Shown here in pieces: positions 57,572 to 64,000 of a stretch of 64,000 nucleotides of DNA (its first letter is position 1; each line of letters starts with the position of its first letter). A program made the translations under genes and the position numbers. Source of the stretch: Ramlibacter sp. PS4R-6 (GTDB taxonomy: Bacteria; Pseudomonadota; Gammaproteobacteria; Burkholderiales; Burkholderiaceae_C). The stretch lies in the NCBI RefSeq assembly GCF_037572775.1, contig NZ_JBBHKA010000001.1, positions 1,302,001 to 1,366,000 of the forward strand, given 5' to 3'. Below the pieces are notes generated by a model, which saw only the letters and a list, made by a program, of their open reading frames with translations, was not told where the DNA came from and made no database searches.

Positions 57572-58779
57572 GCGGGCGGCGCGTCCTGGTGCTGGGCTCC
57601 TACCCGGCGGTGAATCCCCGCCACGGCGGGCAGGTGCGCCTGTCGCAGGTGGCGCAGGCGTACGCGGCGCGCGGCTTCGACGTGAAGCAGGCGAGCTTCT
57701 TTCCCGCGCATGCGTTCTACACGGACAGCCGCATGGGCCCTGCCGACGTCCCGCTGCCCGTGCAATCGCTGCGGCTGTGGCGCGGCGAACCCAGCGAGTG
57801 GGTCGAGGACCTCGCCTCGGGCGAGGTCGCGGCGGCCACGCCCGCGCGCGTCGAGGCGCTGGAGCGCTACGCCGTGCAGGCCGACGTGGTCCACCTCGAA
57901 CAGCCCTGGCTGCTGCCGCTCGTCGAAAGGTTGCGCGAGCGCGGGCGCATCGGCGCGTTCCGGCTCGTGTACGGTTCGCAGAACATCGAACACGAACTCA
58001 AGCGCGCGATCCTGCGGCAGAACCGTGTCCACGAAGAAGAGGACATCGCCGGCGCCGTGCAGGCGCTGGAGCGCCGCTGCGCCGAACAGGCCGCGCTGGT
58101 GGCGGCGGTGACGGCCGAAGACGCTGCGGTGCTGGCCGGCTGGACGCGCGCGCCCATCGTGCTTGCGCCGAACGGCATCGCGCCGTGGACGAGCGATCCG
58201 GCGCGGCGCCAGCGCTGGTCGCAACGCATCGGGCCCGCACCGTTCGCGCTGTACGTGGGCAGCGCCCACCCGCCGAACGTGCAGGGCTTCTGCGATTGCT
58301 TCGGCGCGAGCCTGGCGGCGCTGTCGCCGATCCACCGCGTCGTCATCGCCGGGCATGTGTCGGAGTTCATCCTGCGCACGCCCTGGTTCAAGGAGTGGAA
58401 GTCGCTGAACGAGCGGCGCACGGTCGCGGTCGGTGTGCTGTCGCAGGAGGACCTCTCGGCGGTACGCGACCTGGCGCATGCGTTCCTCTTGCCCGTCACC
58501 GCGGGCGGCGGCTCCAACCTGAAGACCGCCGAAGCGCTGTATTCGGGCAAGCACGTCGTGGCGTCGCCGCTCGCGATGCGCGGTTTCGAGGGCTTCGCCG
58601 GCTTGCCGGGCTTGCGCGTCGAGGCGCCGGGGCACGCATTCGCGGCCGCAGTGGCCGACGTGCTGGAGGCGCCCGCGCGGCCTGTGGAACGCGACGCGCG
58701 CGAGCAGCGCGATTCGCTCACCTGGCAACACACGCTGCGCGCACTGGGCGAGGCGGCCGAAGGGGTGGTGGCGCCATGA
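57568..58779 (+). CDS. Glycosyltransferase, GT-B fold
   Basis: This 403-residue predicted glycosyltransferase has V-L-V-L-G-S-Y-P-A-V-N-P-R-H-G-G-Q near the start, Q-N-I-E-H-E near residue 138 and L-P-V-T-A-G-G-G-S-N-L-K near residue 310, as in GT4 enzymes related to sugar transferases of polysaccharide loci. The start is a GTG overlapping the methyltransferase stop. Acceptor and donor are unknown. Confidence 0.87.
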   Translation: MSGRRVLVLGSYPAVNPRHGGQVRLSQVAQAYAARGFDVKQASFFPAHAFYTDSRMGPADVPLPVQSLRLWRGEPSEWVEDLASGEVAAATPARVEALERYAVQADVVHLEQPWLLPLVERLRERGRIGAFRLVYGSQNIEHELKRAILRQNRVHEEEDIAGAVQALERRCAEQAALVAAVTAEDAAVLAGWTRAPIVLAPNGIAPWTSDPARRQRWSQRIGPAPFALYVGSAHPPNVQGFCDCFGASLAALSPIHRVVIAGHVSEFILRTPWFKEWKSLNERRTVAVGVLSQEDLSAVRDLAHAFLLPVTAGGGSNLKTAEALYSGKHVVASPLAMRGFEGFAGLPGLRVEAPGHAFAAAVADVLEAPARPVERDAREQRDSLTWQHTLRALGEAAEGVVAP

Positions 58780-60137
58780 GCCTGTGGCTGCACGTGTCGA
58801 CGCTCATGAACTGGGACCGGCCGCCGGTGGGCATCGTGCGGGTCGAGCGCGAGTACGCGCTGTGGCTGCTCGAGCATGCGTCGCAGGCCCACGACGTGCG
58901 CTTCTGCGTGTACGACCGCGCGGCGGAGCGCTTCGTGGAAGTGCCGCGCGCACAGGTCGAGGAGCGCCTTGCCGTGAACCGCGAGTTGGCGCCGCCCGCC
59001 GCGCCGCGTGGCGAACTGGCCGGGTGGAAGCGCGCCATCAAGAACGCCTGGTACGCGGTGCGCCCGATGCTGCCCCCGCAGTGGCGCGACCGCATGGTGC
59101 TGCGTGCCCGCACGGGCTACCACCACCTGCTCGTCGCACGCGAGCGCTGGCGCCGCCGCCTCGCGCGCCTGCTGCAGGGACGCGCGGCCGCGGACGCACC
59201 GGCGGCGAATTTCGCGCGGGGCGATCAATGGGTGTCGTTGGGCGCCGACTGGGAATACCTGGACCAGGAAGCGCTGTACCGCATCAAGCATGACGTGGGG
59301 CTGCAGGTCACGCTCATCTGCTACGACGCGATCCCGGTCGTGCTGCCGCAACTGTTCGTGGACGTGCTCTCGCGCGAGCGCTTCGGCAGCTACCTCGCCG
59401 AGCTCGCCTGGTGCGCCGACCACGTGCTGTGCATCTCGGAGTGCACACGCCGCGACTTCGAGCGCGTGATGCGCGAGATGGGCGCGCCCGTGCCGCCCAC
59501 GCACGTGATCCGCCTGGGCGACGAGATCCGCGAGCCGAAATCCGAGGCGCCGCCGGCCGGTTTCGACGTCGACGGCCGGCCGTTCGTGCTGTACGTCTCC
59601 ACCATCGAGCGGCGCAAGAACCACGAGGTGCTCTACCGCGCCTGGGCGCGCATGCGCGACAACGGCATCGTGCCGCACCGCCTGGTGTTCGTCGGCATGC
59701 GCGGCTGGGGCGTGAACGACCTGATGAACGACCTGCGGCTGGACCCGCGCGTGCACGACGACATCGTCGTGCTGGACCGCGTGGGCGACCCGGCGCTGGC
59801 CTGGCTGTATCACCACGCGGCCTTCACCGTGTTTCCCTCGCTCTACGAAGGCTGGGGCCTGCCGGTGGTCGAAAGCCTGGGCTGGGGCAAGTTCTGCGTG
59901 GCCTCCAGCGCAGCGTCGCTGCCCGAGGCCGGCGGCGACTGGGTGGAATACATCGACCCGTGGGACCTGCCGCGCTGGGTCGAGCGGCTGTCGTATTTCA
60001 TGACCCACCCGCAGGAAGTGCAGGCGCGCAACGAGCGCATCGCGCGCGAGTACCAGCCCACCGCGTGGCGCGACACCAGCGCGGCGATCCACCGCGTCGC
60101 GATGCCGGGCGACGTTTATAGTCCCGGGCAACCATGA
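58776..60137 (+). CDS. Glycosyltransferase family 1/4
   Basis: This 453-residue enzyme has an N-terminal P-P-V-G-I-V-R-V-E-R-E-Y, a middle segment with C-I-S-E-C-T-R-R-D near residue 220, and a C-terminal GT4 domain with V-S-T-I-E-R-R-K-N-H-E near residue 272 and F-P-S-L-Y-E-G-W-G-L-P-V-V-E-S-L near residue 352. It is the last glycosyltransferase of the run. Its stop overlaps the following ATG, and a TATAGT box lies in its end. Confidence 0.9.
   Translation: MSLWLHVSTLMNWDRPPVGIVRVEREYALWLLEHASQAHDVRFCVYDRAAERFVEVPRAQVEERLAVNRELAPPAAPRGELAGWKRAIKNAWYAVRPMLPPQWRDRMVLRARTGYHHLLVARERWRRRLARLLQGRAAADAPAANFARGDQWVSLGADWEYLDQEALYRIKHDVGLQVTLICYDAIPVVLPQLFVDVLSRERFGSYLAELAWCADHVLCISECTRRDFERVMREMGAPVPPTHVIRLGDEIREPKSEAPPAGFDVDGRPFVLYVSTIERRKNHEVLYRAWARMRDNGIVPHRLVFVGMRGWGVNDLMNDLRLDPRVHDDIVVLDRVGDPALAWLYHHAAFTVFPSLYEGWGLPVVESLGWGKFCVASSAASLPEAGGDWVEYIDPWDLPRWVERLSYFMTHPQEVQARNERIAREYQPTAWRDTSAAIHRVAMPGDVYSPGQP
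60117..60122 (+). promoter_or_regulatory. Internal -10 box before the flippase-like gene
   Basis: TATAGT (five of six) lies 12 bases before the ATG at 60134, inside the end of the glycosyltransferase gene. It would give a nearly leaderless transcript for the last three genes of the locus. Confidence 0.35.
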
Positions 60138-60493
60138 ACGCCTCTCCCACTTCCTGGACCACCTGGCTGCTCGTCCTTGTCGCGGTCCTGTGCAATGCCT
60201 CGGCGCAGATCCTGATGAAACGCGGTGGTGTCACCAATGCCGGCGACTGGCACCAGTGGGTCACGTGGAGCCTGTTCGGCGCCGCGTCGCTGTACGTGGT
60301 GAGCTTTGCGATCACGCCCGTCGTGTACTCGCGCATGCCGTTGTCGCTGATCTCGCCGCTGATGGCCGGCGCGATCTTCGTGCTGATCAGCACGGCCGCG
60401 GTGGTCTTTTTCGGCGAGAGCCTCAACGCGCTGCGCATCGCGGGGATGCTGTGCGTGCTGCTCGGCATCTTCCTCCTGTCCCGGAGCCAGTGA
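60134..60493 (+). CDS. Small EamA/SMR-type membrane transporter
   Basis: This 119-residue protein has four membrane helices. C-N-A-S-A-Q-I-L-M-K-R-G near residue 20 and P-L-S-L-I-S-P-L near residue 71 resemble ArnE/ArnF and the DMT superfamily. In a polysaccharide locus it may flip a lipid-linked sugar donor such as undecaprenyl-phosphate-sugar. It is coupled to both neighbours by overlaps. Confidence 0.85.
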   Translation: MNASPTSWTTWLLVLVAVLCNASAQILMKRGGVTNAGDWHQWVTWSLFGAASLYVVSFAITPVVYSRMPLSLISPLMAGAIFVLISTAAVVFFGESLNALRIAGMLCVLLGIFLLSRSQ

Positions 60494-62154
60494 CGCTCCA
60501 GCGCCGCAGCGGCTTTCCCGCGGCCTTCGCCGCTGCCGCCGGGATCCTGTTCGCGGCCTGGCTCTACGGCGCCGCGGTGATCGACCCGCGCTCGTCGGGC
60601 TGGCTGCTGCTGGGCGGGGACTCGGCGCAGCACTACATCGGGTTCGTCTACTTCCTCAACCAGCCGTGGCACTGGCCGCCGGGGCTGATCCTGCAGTTCG
60701 GCGACCCGACCTCGGTCGTCTTCACCGACTCGATCCCGCTGCTGGCGTTCCCCGCCAAGGCGCTGGGGCTCGCGGGCCGCTGGCAGTACTTCGGCTTGTG
60801 GATCGTCGCGTGCCACGCGCTCGCGGGCTGGTTCGGCGCGCGGCTGCTGCAGCGCTTCGGCTGCGGCAACGCGGCCGCGTCGATCGGCGCGCTGTTCTTC
60901 GTCATCTCGCCGACGATCCTGCTGCGCGCCTACGGGCACGAGTCGCTGATGGGGCAGTTCCTCGTGATCGCGGCGCTGGAGCGCGCGCTGCGGCCGCAGT
61001 GGCGCGCGCGCGGCTGGCTGCTGCTGGCCGTCGTTGCGTTGGTGGTGCATGCGTACCTGGCGACCATGGTCCTCGTGCTGGGGGCGGCGGCCGCCGTTGC
61101 CGCATGGGTGAACGGCACGGAACGCGTGGGCAAGCTGGCGCTGGAGGGCGTCGTCGCGCTGGTGGTGATGGCCGCGGTCGCCTGGCCGGCGGGGTACCTC
61201 GTGGGCGCCGGCGACTTCGTGGCCCTGGGCTACGGGCACTTCTCGGCCAACCTGCTGACGTGGGTCGACCCGATGGACTGGGCGGGCTTCAACCGCTTCT
61301 GGGGCCGCGAGGTGCCGTACGCGCGCGAGTGGTCGCGCTTCCTGCCCGCGCAGCAGCAGGCGACGGTGGGGCAGTACGAAGGCTTCGCCTACCTCGGTGC
61401 CGGGATGCTGGGCCTGGCTGCGCTCGCGATCGTCGCCGCGCTGCGCAAGCGCAACGAACCCGTCCTTGCCAATGTGCGATGGGTGGTCGCAGCCTGCGTG
61501 GCGATGGTGCTGCTGGCGGTCTCCACGCGCGTGACGTTCGGCGGCGCGACGCTGTTGCACCTGCCGCTGCCGCCGGAACTCGAAGGCAAGCTCGGCGCCT
61601 TCCGCGCCGGCGGCCGCTTCGTGTGGCCGCTGACCTTCCTGGTCATGGCGTGGGCGGTCGCGCGCGTGGCCTCGCTGCGTGGCGGCGTGGCGCTGCTGGT
61701 GCTTGCCGTGATCGTTCAGTGCGCGGACTTGTCGGGCAAGGCCCACGAGTTCCGCAAGCGCTTTCGCCAGCCGTCGGCCGAGCCAGCCGTGGCCGAGTAC
61801 GCGGCGGCCTGGCGCGCGCTGCTGGCGAAATGCCCGCGCGTGGAGATGGTGTCGGCGAAACATCCGGGCGAAGGCTGGGCCGGCCCGGCCATTGCCGCGG
61901 GCGAGTCGGGCGCGCTTTTCACGCCCGCGCCGACCGTACGCTATTCGCAGCAGCTGGAGCGCGAGCGGGTCGCGCACGTGGAGGCCCTGTTCCAAGGCGG
62001 TTTGTGGCGCCGCGACACGATCTACCTGCTGGCGCCGCCGCTGCCCGCCGCGGTGACGCTGGAGAGCCTGGACAAGGCCCTGCCCGCCGGCATGCGGCGC
62101 CTGCGAGTGGGGCCTTCCGACGTGCTGTTCGACACGCGCTGCGCGGGGGCGTGA
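60490..62154 (+). CDS. DUF6311 multi-pass membrane protein, possibly GT-C type
   Basis: This 554-residue protein has about ten membrane helices and a soluble C-terminal part. The opening L-L-G-G-D-S-A-Q-H-Y-I-G near residue 40 and F-T-D-S-I-P-L near residue 79 fit DUF6311, whose topology is like lipid-dependent GT-C glycosyltransferases. With the flippase-like gene just before it, a periplasmic side-sugar transfer would be plausible but is unproven. The start is a GTG overlapping the previous stop. Confidence 0.82.
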   Translation: MTLQRRSGFPAAFAAAAGILFAAWLYGAAVIDPRSSGWLLLGGDSAQHYIGFVYFLNQPWHWPPGLILQFGDPTSVVFTDSIPLLAFPAKALGLAGRWQYFGLWIVACHALAGWFGARLLQRFGCGNAAASIGALFFVISPTILLRAYGHESLMGQFLVIAALERALRPQWRARGWLLLAVVALVVHAYLATMVLVLGAAAAVAAWVNGTERVGKLALEGVVALVVMAAVAWPAGYLVGAGDFVALGYGHFSANLLTWVDPMDWAGFNRFWGREVPYAREWSRFLPAQQQATVGQYEGFAYLGAGMLGLAALAIVAALRKRNEPVLANVRWVVAACVAMVLLAVSTRVTFGGATLLHLPLPPELEGKLGAFRAGGRFVWPLTFLVMAWAVARVASLRGGVALLVLAVIVQCADLSGKAHEFRKRFRQPSAEPAVAEYAAAWRALLAKCPRVEMVSAKHPGEGWAGPAIAAGESGALFTPAPTVRYSQQLERERVAHVEALFQGGLWRRDTIYLLAPPLPAAVTLESLDKALPAGMRRLRVGPSDVLFDTRCAGA

Positions 62155-62155
62155 C

Positions 62156-63136
62156 ATGGGCAGCCTGCGCCTCGTCCTCGCGACCCTCGTGCTGCTGAGC
62201 CACGCCGGCGTGCGCCTGCACGGACTGAACCCGGGTGTCGTCGCGGTCGTGGTCTTCTACCTGATCTCGGGCTACGTCATGGCCGGCCTGATCCACAAGC
62301 ATTACGACTCGCCGGGTGGCATCCCGGGCTTCTACGCGGACCGGGCGTTGCGCATCTTCCCGCAGTACCTGTTCTACATGCTGGCGGCGCTGGCCTGGCA
62401 CCTGGCGACGGGCACCCAGACGCTGTTCCTGACGCGCACGCCCACCGCGCAAGACCTGTTCAACAACTTCACCGTCATCCCGCTGAACTTCTTCATGTTC
62501 AATGGCGCGGACGGCTACTCGCTGGTGCCGCCGGCCTGGTCGCTCGGCGCGGAACTGCAGTTCTACCTGCTGGCGCCGGTGATGCTGCTGTGGCCGCGCA
62601 TCGGGTTGGTCCTTGCCGCCATTTCCGTGGGGGTGCAGGTAATGGCCATGCACGGTGTCCTGAACACCGACTGGTACGGCTACCGGCTGCTCGCCGGCGT
62701 GCTGTGGTTCTTCGCGGCCGGCATGCTGATGTTCCACCTCAAGCCCCGCGCGGGGGCGATCCTCGCCGTGCTGGCGCCGGTGCTGGCGGCCGCGGCCTGG
62801 CTCTACCTGCGCGCACGGCACCTCGATGGGCTCACCTACAACACGGAAGTGCTGATCGGGTGGGGCGCCGGCATCCCGCTCGTCTGGTTGTTGGGGCGGC
62901 GGCGCAGCGGCAAGTTCGACCGGCTGGCCGGCGATGTCTCGTACGGCATGTTCCTCAACCACTTCCTGCTGATCTGGCTGCTGTTCCCCGCGTCCGGGCT
63001 CGGGGCGGCGCAGCTGGCCGCGCTGGCCGTGTGCAGCTTCGCGCTGTCCTGGGCGACGCAAAGGGCGCTCGAGCGGCCGGTGCTGGCCTGGCGCCGGCGC
63101 CTGCGGGCCCGCACCGATGGCACAAGTGTGACCTGA
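62156..63136 (+). CDS. Acyltransferase family 3 (OafA-like)
   Basis: This 326-residue integral membrane acyltransferase would O-acylate a sugar. About nine helices are seen; the conserved N-terminal histidine is in L-L-S-H-A-G near residue 19 and the arginine motif is D-R-A-L-R-I-F-P near residue 61. It lacks the SGNH domain found in longer members. It is the last gene of the polysaccharide locus; its stop lies within the CRP-type site of the next gene. Confidence 0.9.
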   Translation: MGSLRLVLATLVLLSHAGVRLHGLNPGVVAVVVFYLISGYVMAGLIHKHYDSPGGIPGFYADRALRIFPQYLFYMLAALAWHLATGTQTLFLTRTPTAQDLFNNFTVIPLNFFMFNGADGYSLVPPAWSLGAELQFYLLAPVMLLWPRIGLVLAAISVGVQVMAMHGVLNTDWYGYRLLAGVLWFFAAGMLMFHLKPRAGAILAVLAPVLAAAAWLYLRARHLDGLTYNTEVLIGWGAGIPLVWLLGRRRSGKFDRLAGDVSYGMFLNHFLLIWLLFPASGLGAAQLAALAVCSFALSWATQRALERPVLAWRRRLRARTDGTSVT

Positions 63137-63142
63137 GTCACA
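63127..63142. promoter_or_regulatory. Perfect CRP-type site
   Basis: TGTGACCTGAGTCACA is a perfect match to TGTGA-N6-TCACA with six-base arms. Its centre (63134.5) is 41.5 bases upstream of the start predicted from AATACT at 63164-63169, the class II activation position. It overlaps the acyltransferase stop codon. Confidence 0.7.
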
Positions 63143-63163
63143 ATACCGAACCCGCCCCGCTGC

Positions 63164-63169
63164 AATACT
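63164..63169 (+). promoter_or_regulatory. Candidate -10 box of the FecR-domain gene
   Basis: AATACT (four of six) gives a start near 63176 and a leader of about 36 bases. No -35 hexamer is evident, as expected of a CRP-dependent class II promoter. Confidence 0.4.
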
Positions 63170-63186
63170 CCAAGTAGGAGTACTCC
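63166..63186. repeat. TACTCC/GGAGTA repeats around the FecR-gene start site
   Basis: TACTCC (63166-63171) and GGAGTA (63177-63182) are inverted around AAGTA, and GGAGTACTCC (63177-63186) is itself a perfect palindrome. They overlap the predicted transcription start and could be a second operator or a leader hairpin. Confidence 0.4.
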
Positions 63187-63211
63187 AACCGGGCCAGGAG
63201 AACGATCGGAC

Positions 63212-64000
63212 ATGACAAAAGGGAAATTGAGAGCGACGGTGATTGCTGCCGGCATGCTGGCTGCCTTGTGCTTCGGCGGTGCCGCCGTGGCGCAGCAGGC
63301 GCCGGCCGGCACGGTCGTTTTCGTCTCCGGCCCCGTCGAGCTGGTCAGCGCCGATGGCTCGCGCAAGGTTGTCCAGGCCGGCGCCGCGATCCGCGCGGGC
63401 GAGCAGGTCGCCACCGGCGCGGACGGTTATGCGCACGTGCGCATGATCGACAACGCCTTCGTGGCGGTGCGGCCCCAGTCCCGGCTGGCCGTCGAGACGT
63501 ACGAATACGATGCCACCAACCCGTCGGCCAGCCGCATCAAGCTGCAGCTGTTCGAAGGCAATGCCCGCACCGTCTCGGGCAAGGGCGGCGAGGCCGCCAA
63601 GCACAACTACCGTTTCAACACGCCCATGGCCGCGATCGGCCTGCGCGGCACCGACTACACCGTGCTCTCCTCGGACAGCGCCACGCGGGTGTCGGTCGCG
63701 CGCGGGGCGGTCGCCGTCACGCCGCTGGGCGGCGGCTGCCAGGCCGACGCGCTGGGCCCGTGCGCAACCGGCAACACGCGCGAACTGAGCGCGAGCACGC
63801 AGCACGCCTATCTCGAGGTCAGCGCCCAGAACCGCGTGCCGGTGCTGGTGAAGCCCGAGCAGGATCCGCAGGGCGGCAGCAACCAGAACCCGCAAGGGCG
63901 CCCGGAAGAGCCGCGCGCCGACAACCGCCAGGACCTGAAGTCAAAGGACGCCGCCTCGCAGGTCGCAGCCGACAAGATCGCCCTGGCGCTGTCCACGCCC
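63212..64000 (+). CDS. FecR domain-containing periplasmic protein (partial, runs off the window)
   Basis: The first 263 codons are present. A signal peptide ends near A-V-A-Q (residue 28), so the protein is exported. The FecR domain (about residues 32-170) shows V-R-A-G-E-x-V-A-T-like turns, A-V-R-P-Q-S-R-L and the signature I-G-L-R-G-T-D-Y near residue 148. It lacks the membrane helix of anti-sigma FecR and instead belongs to the type often found with CHASE2 cyclases or OmpA domains. CAGGAG precedes the ATG. Confidence 0.88.
   Translation, partial: MTKGKLRATVIAAGMLAALCFGGAAVAQQAPAGTVVFVSGPVELVSADGSRKVVQAGAAIRAGEQVATGADGYAHVRMIDNAFVAVRPQSRLAVETYEYDATNPSASRIKLQLFEGNARTVSGKGGEAAKHNYRFNTPMAAIGLRGTDYTVLSSDSATRVSVARGAVAVTPLGGGCQADALGPCATGNTRELSASTQHAYLEVSAQNRVPVLVKPEQDPQGGSNQNPQGRPEEPRADNRQDLKSKDAASQVAADKIALALSTP

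Overview
The window is GC-rich, gene-dense bacterial chromosome, and gene content and order point to Betaproteobacteria, Burkholderiales, probably a Comamonadaceae relative (Ramlibacter/Variovorax-like). The grounds are the his-hinT-tatABC-degQ string, petABC followed by sspA-sspB, DUF721 divergent from an M23 peptidase ahead of secA, and TAGAAT-type -10 boxes. The genus is an inference. No transposase, integrase, phage gene, CRISPR array or rRNA was seen. No stretch over 300 bases lacks a gene; the largest gaps are 19884-20080 and 41307-41490.

Bases 1-7123 hold the histidine operon tail (hisD end, C, B, H, A, F, I, E), a small membrane protein, a HIT hydrolase and the Tat translocase (tatABC). 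Bases 7124-15732 hold a DegQ-type protease, a GGDEF-derived membrane protein with a ruined active site, pdxA, mscL, the cytochrome bc1 operon (petABC), sspA-sspB, tRNA-Thr(UGU) and a small lipoprotein. Bases 15740-19939 hold DUF721, an M23 peptidase and secA with a strong terminator.

Bases 19971-24393 are a self-contained signalling locus. It has a CqsA/LqsA/JqsA-type alpha-hydroxyketone autoinducer synthase, a response regulator, a six-TM CqsS-type sensor kinase and a LuxR-type solo. Two related lux-box-like dyads lie in it, one upstream of the synthase and one between the kinase and luxR genes. The synthase mRNA could fold a hairpin that ends at its start codon.

Bases 24459-33000 are mixed metabolism: a coiled-coil protein, coaX, a DUF2817 peptidase coupled to an M20 amidohydrolase, argE, an orphan LivK-type binding protein, and a Mo-bisMGD oxidoreductase with a putative metallopeptidase lipoprotein. 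Bases 34063-43476 look like a neutral-lipid storage region. They hold a PHA-system protein, a CoA-transferase, acyl-CoA-binding protein, wax ester synthase/DGAT, a patatin lipase with a TetR regulator, a phasin, and a 661-residue two-domain fatty acyl-CoA reductase. Together the reductase and wax synthase could make wax esters from acyl-CoA.

Bases 43511-63136 are a surface-polysaccharide locus. ManC, Gmd and Rmd would supply GDP-mannose and GDP-rhamnose. Five glycosyltransferase genes (one carrying two GT domains), a methyltransferase, a Wzm/Wzt-type ABC exporter, a small flippase-like protein, a DUF6311 membrane protein and an acyltransferase would build and export the polymer. A Crp/Fnr regulator and a CHASE2-adenylate cyclase are embedded in it. 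Directly after it, a perfect TGTGA-N6-TCACA site precedes a FecR-domain gene that runs off the window, suggesting a local cAMP circuit.
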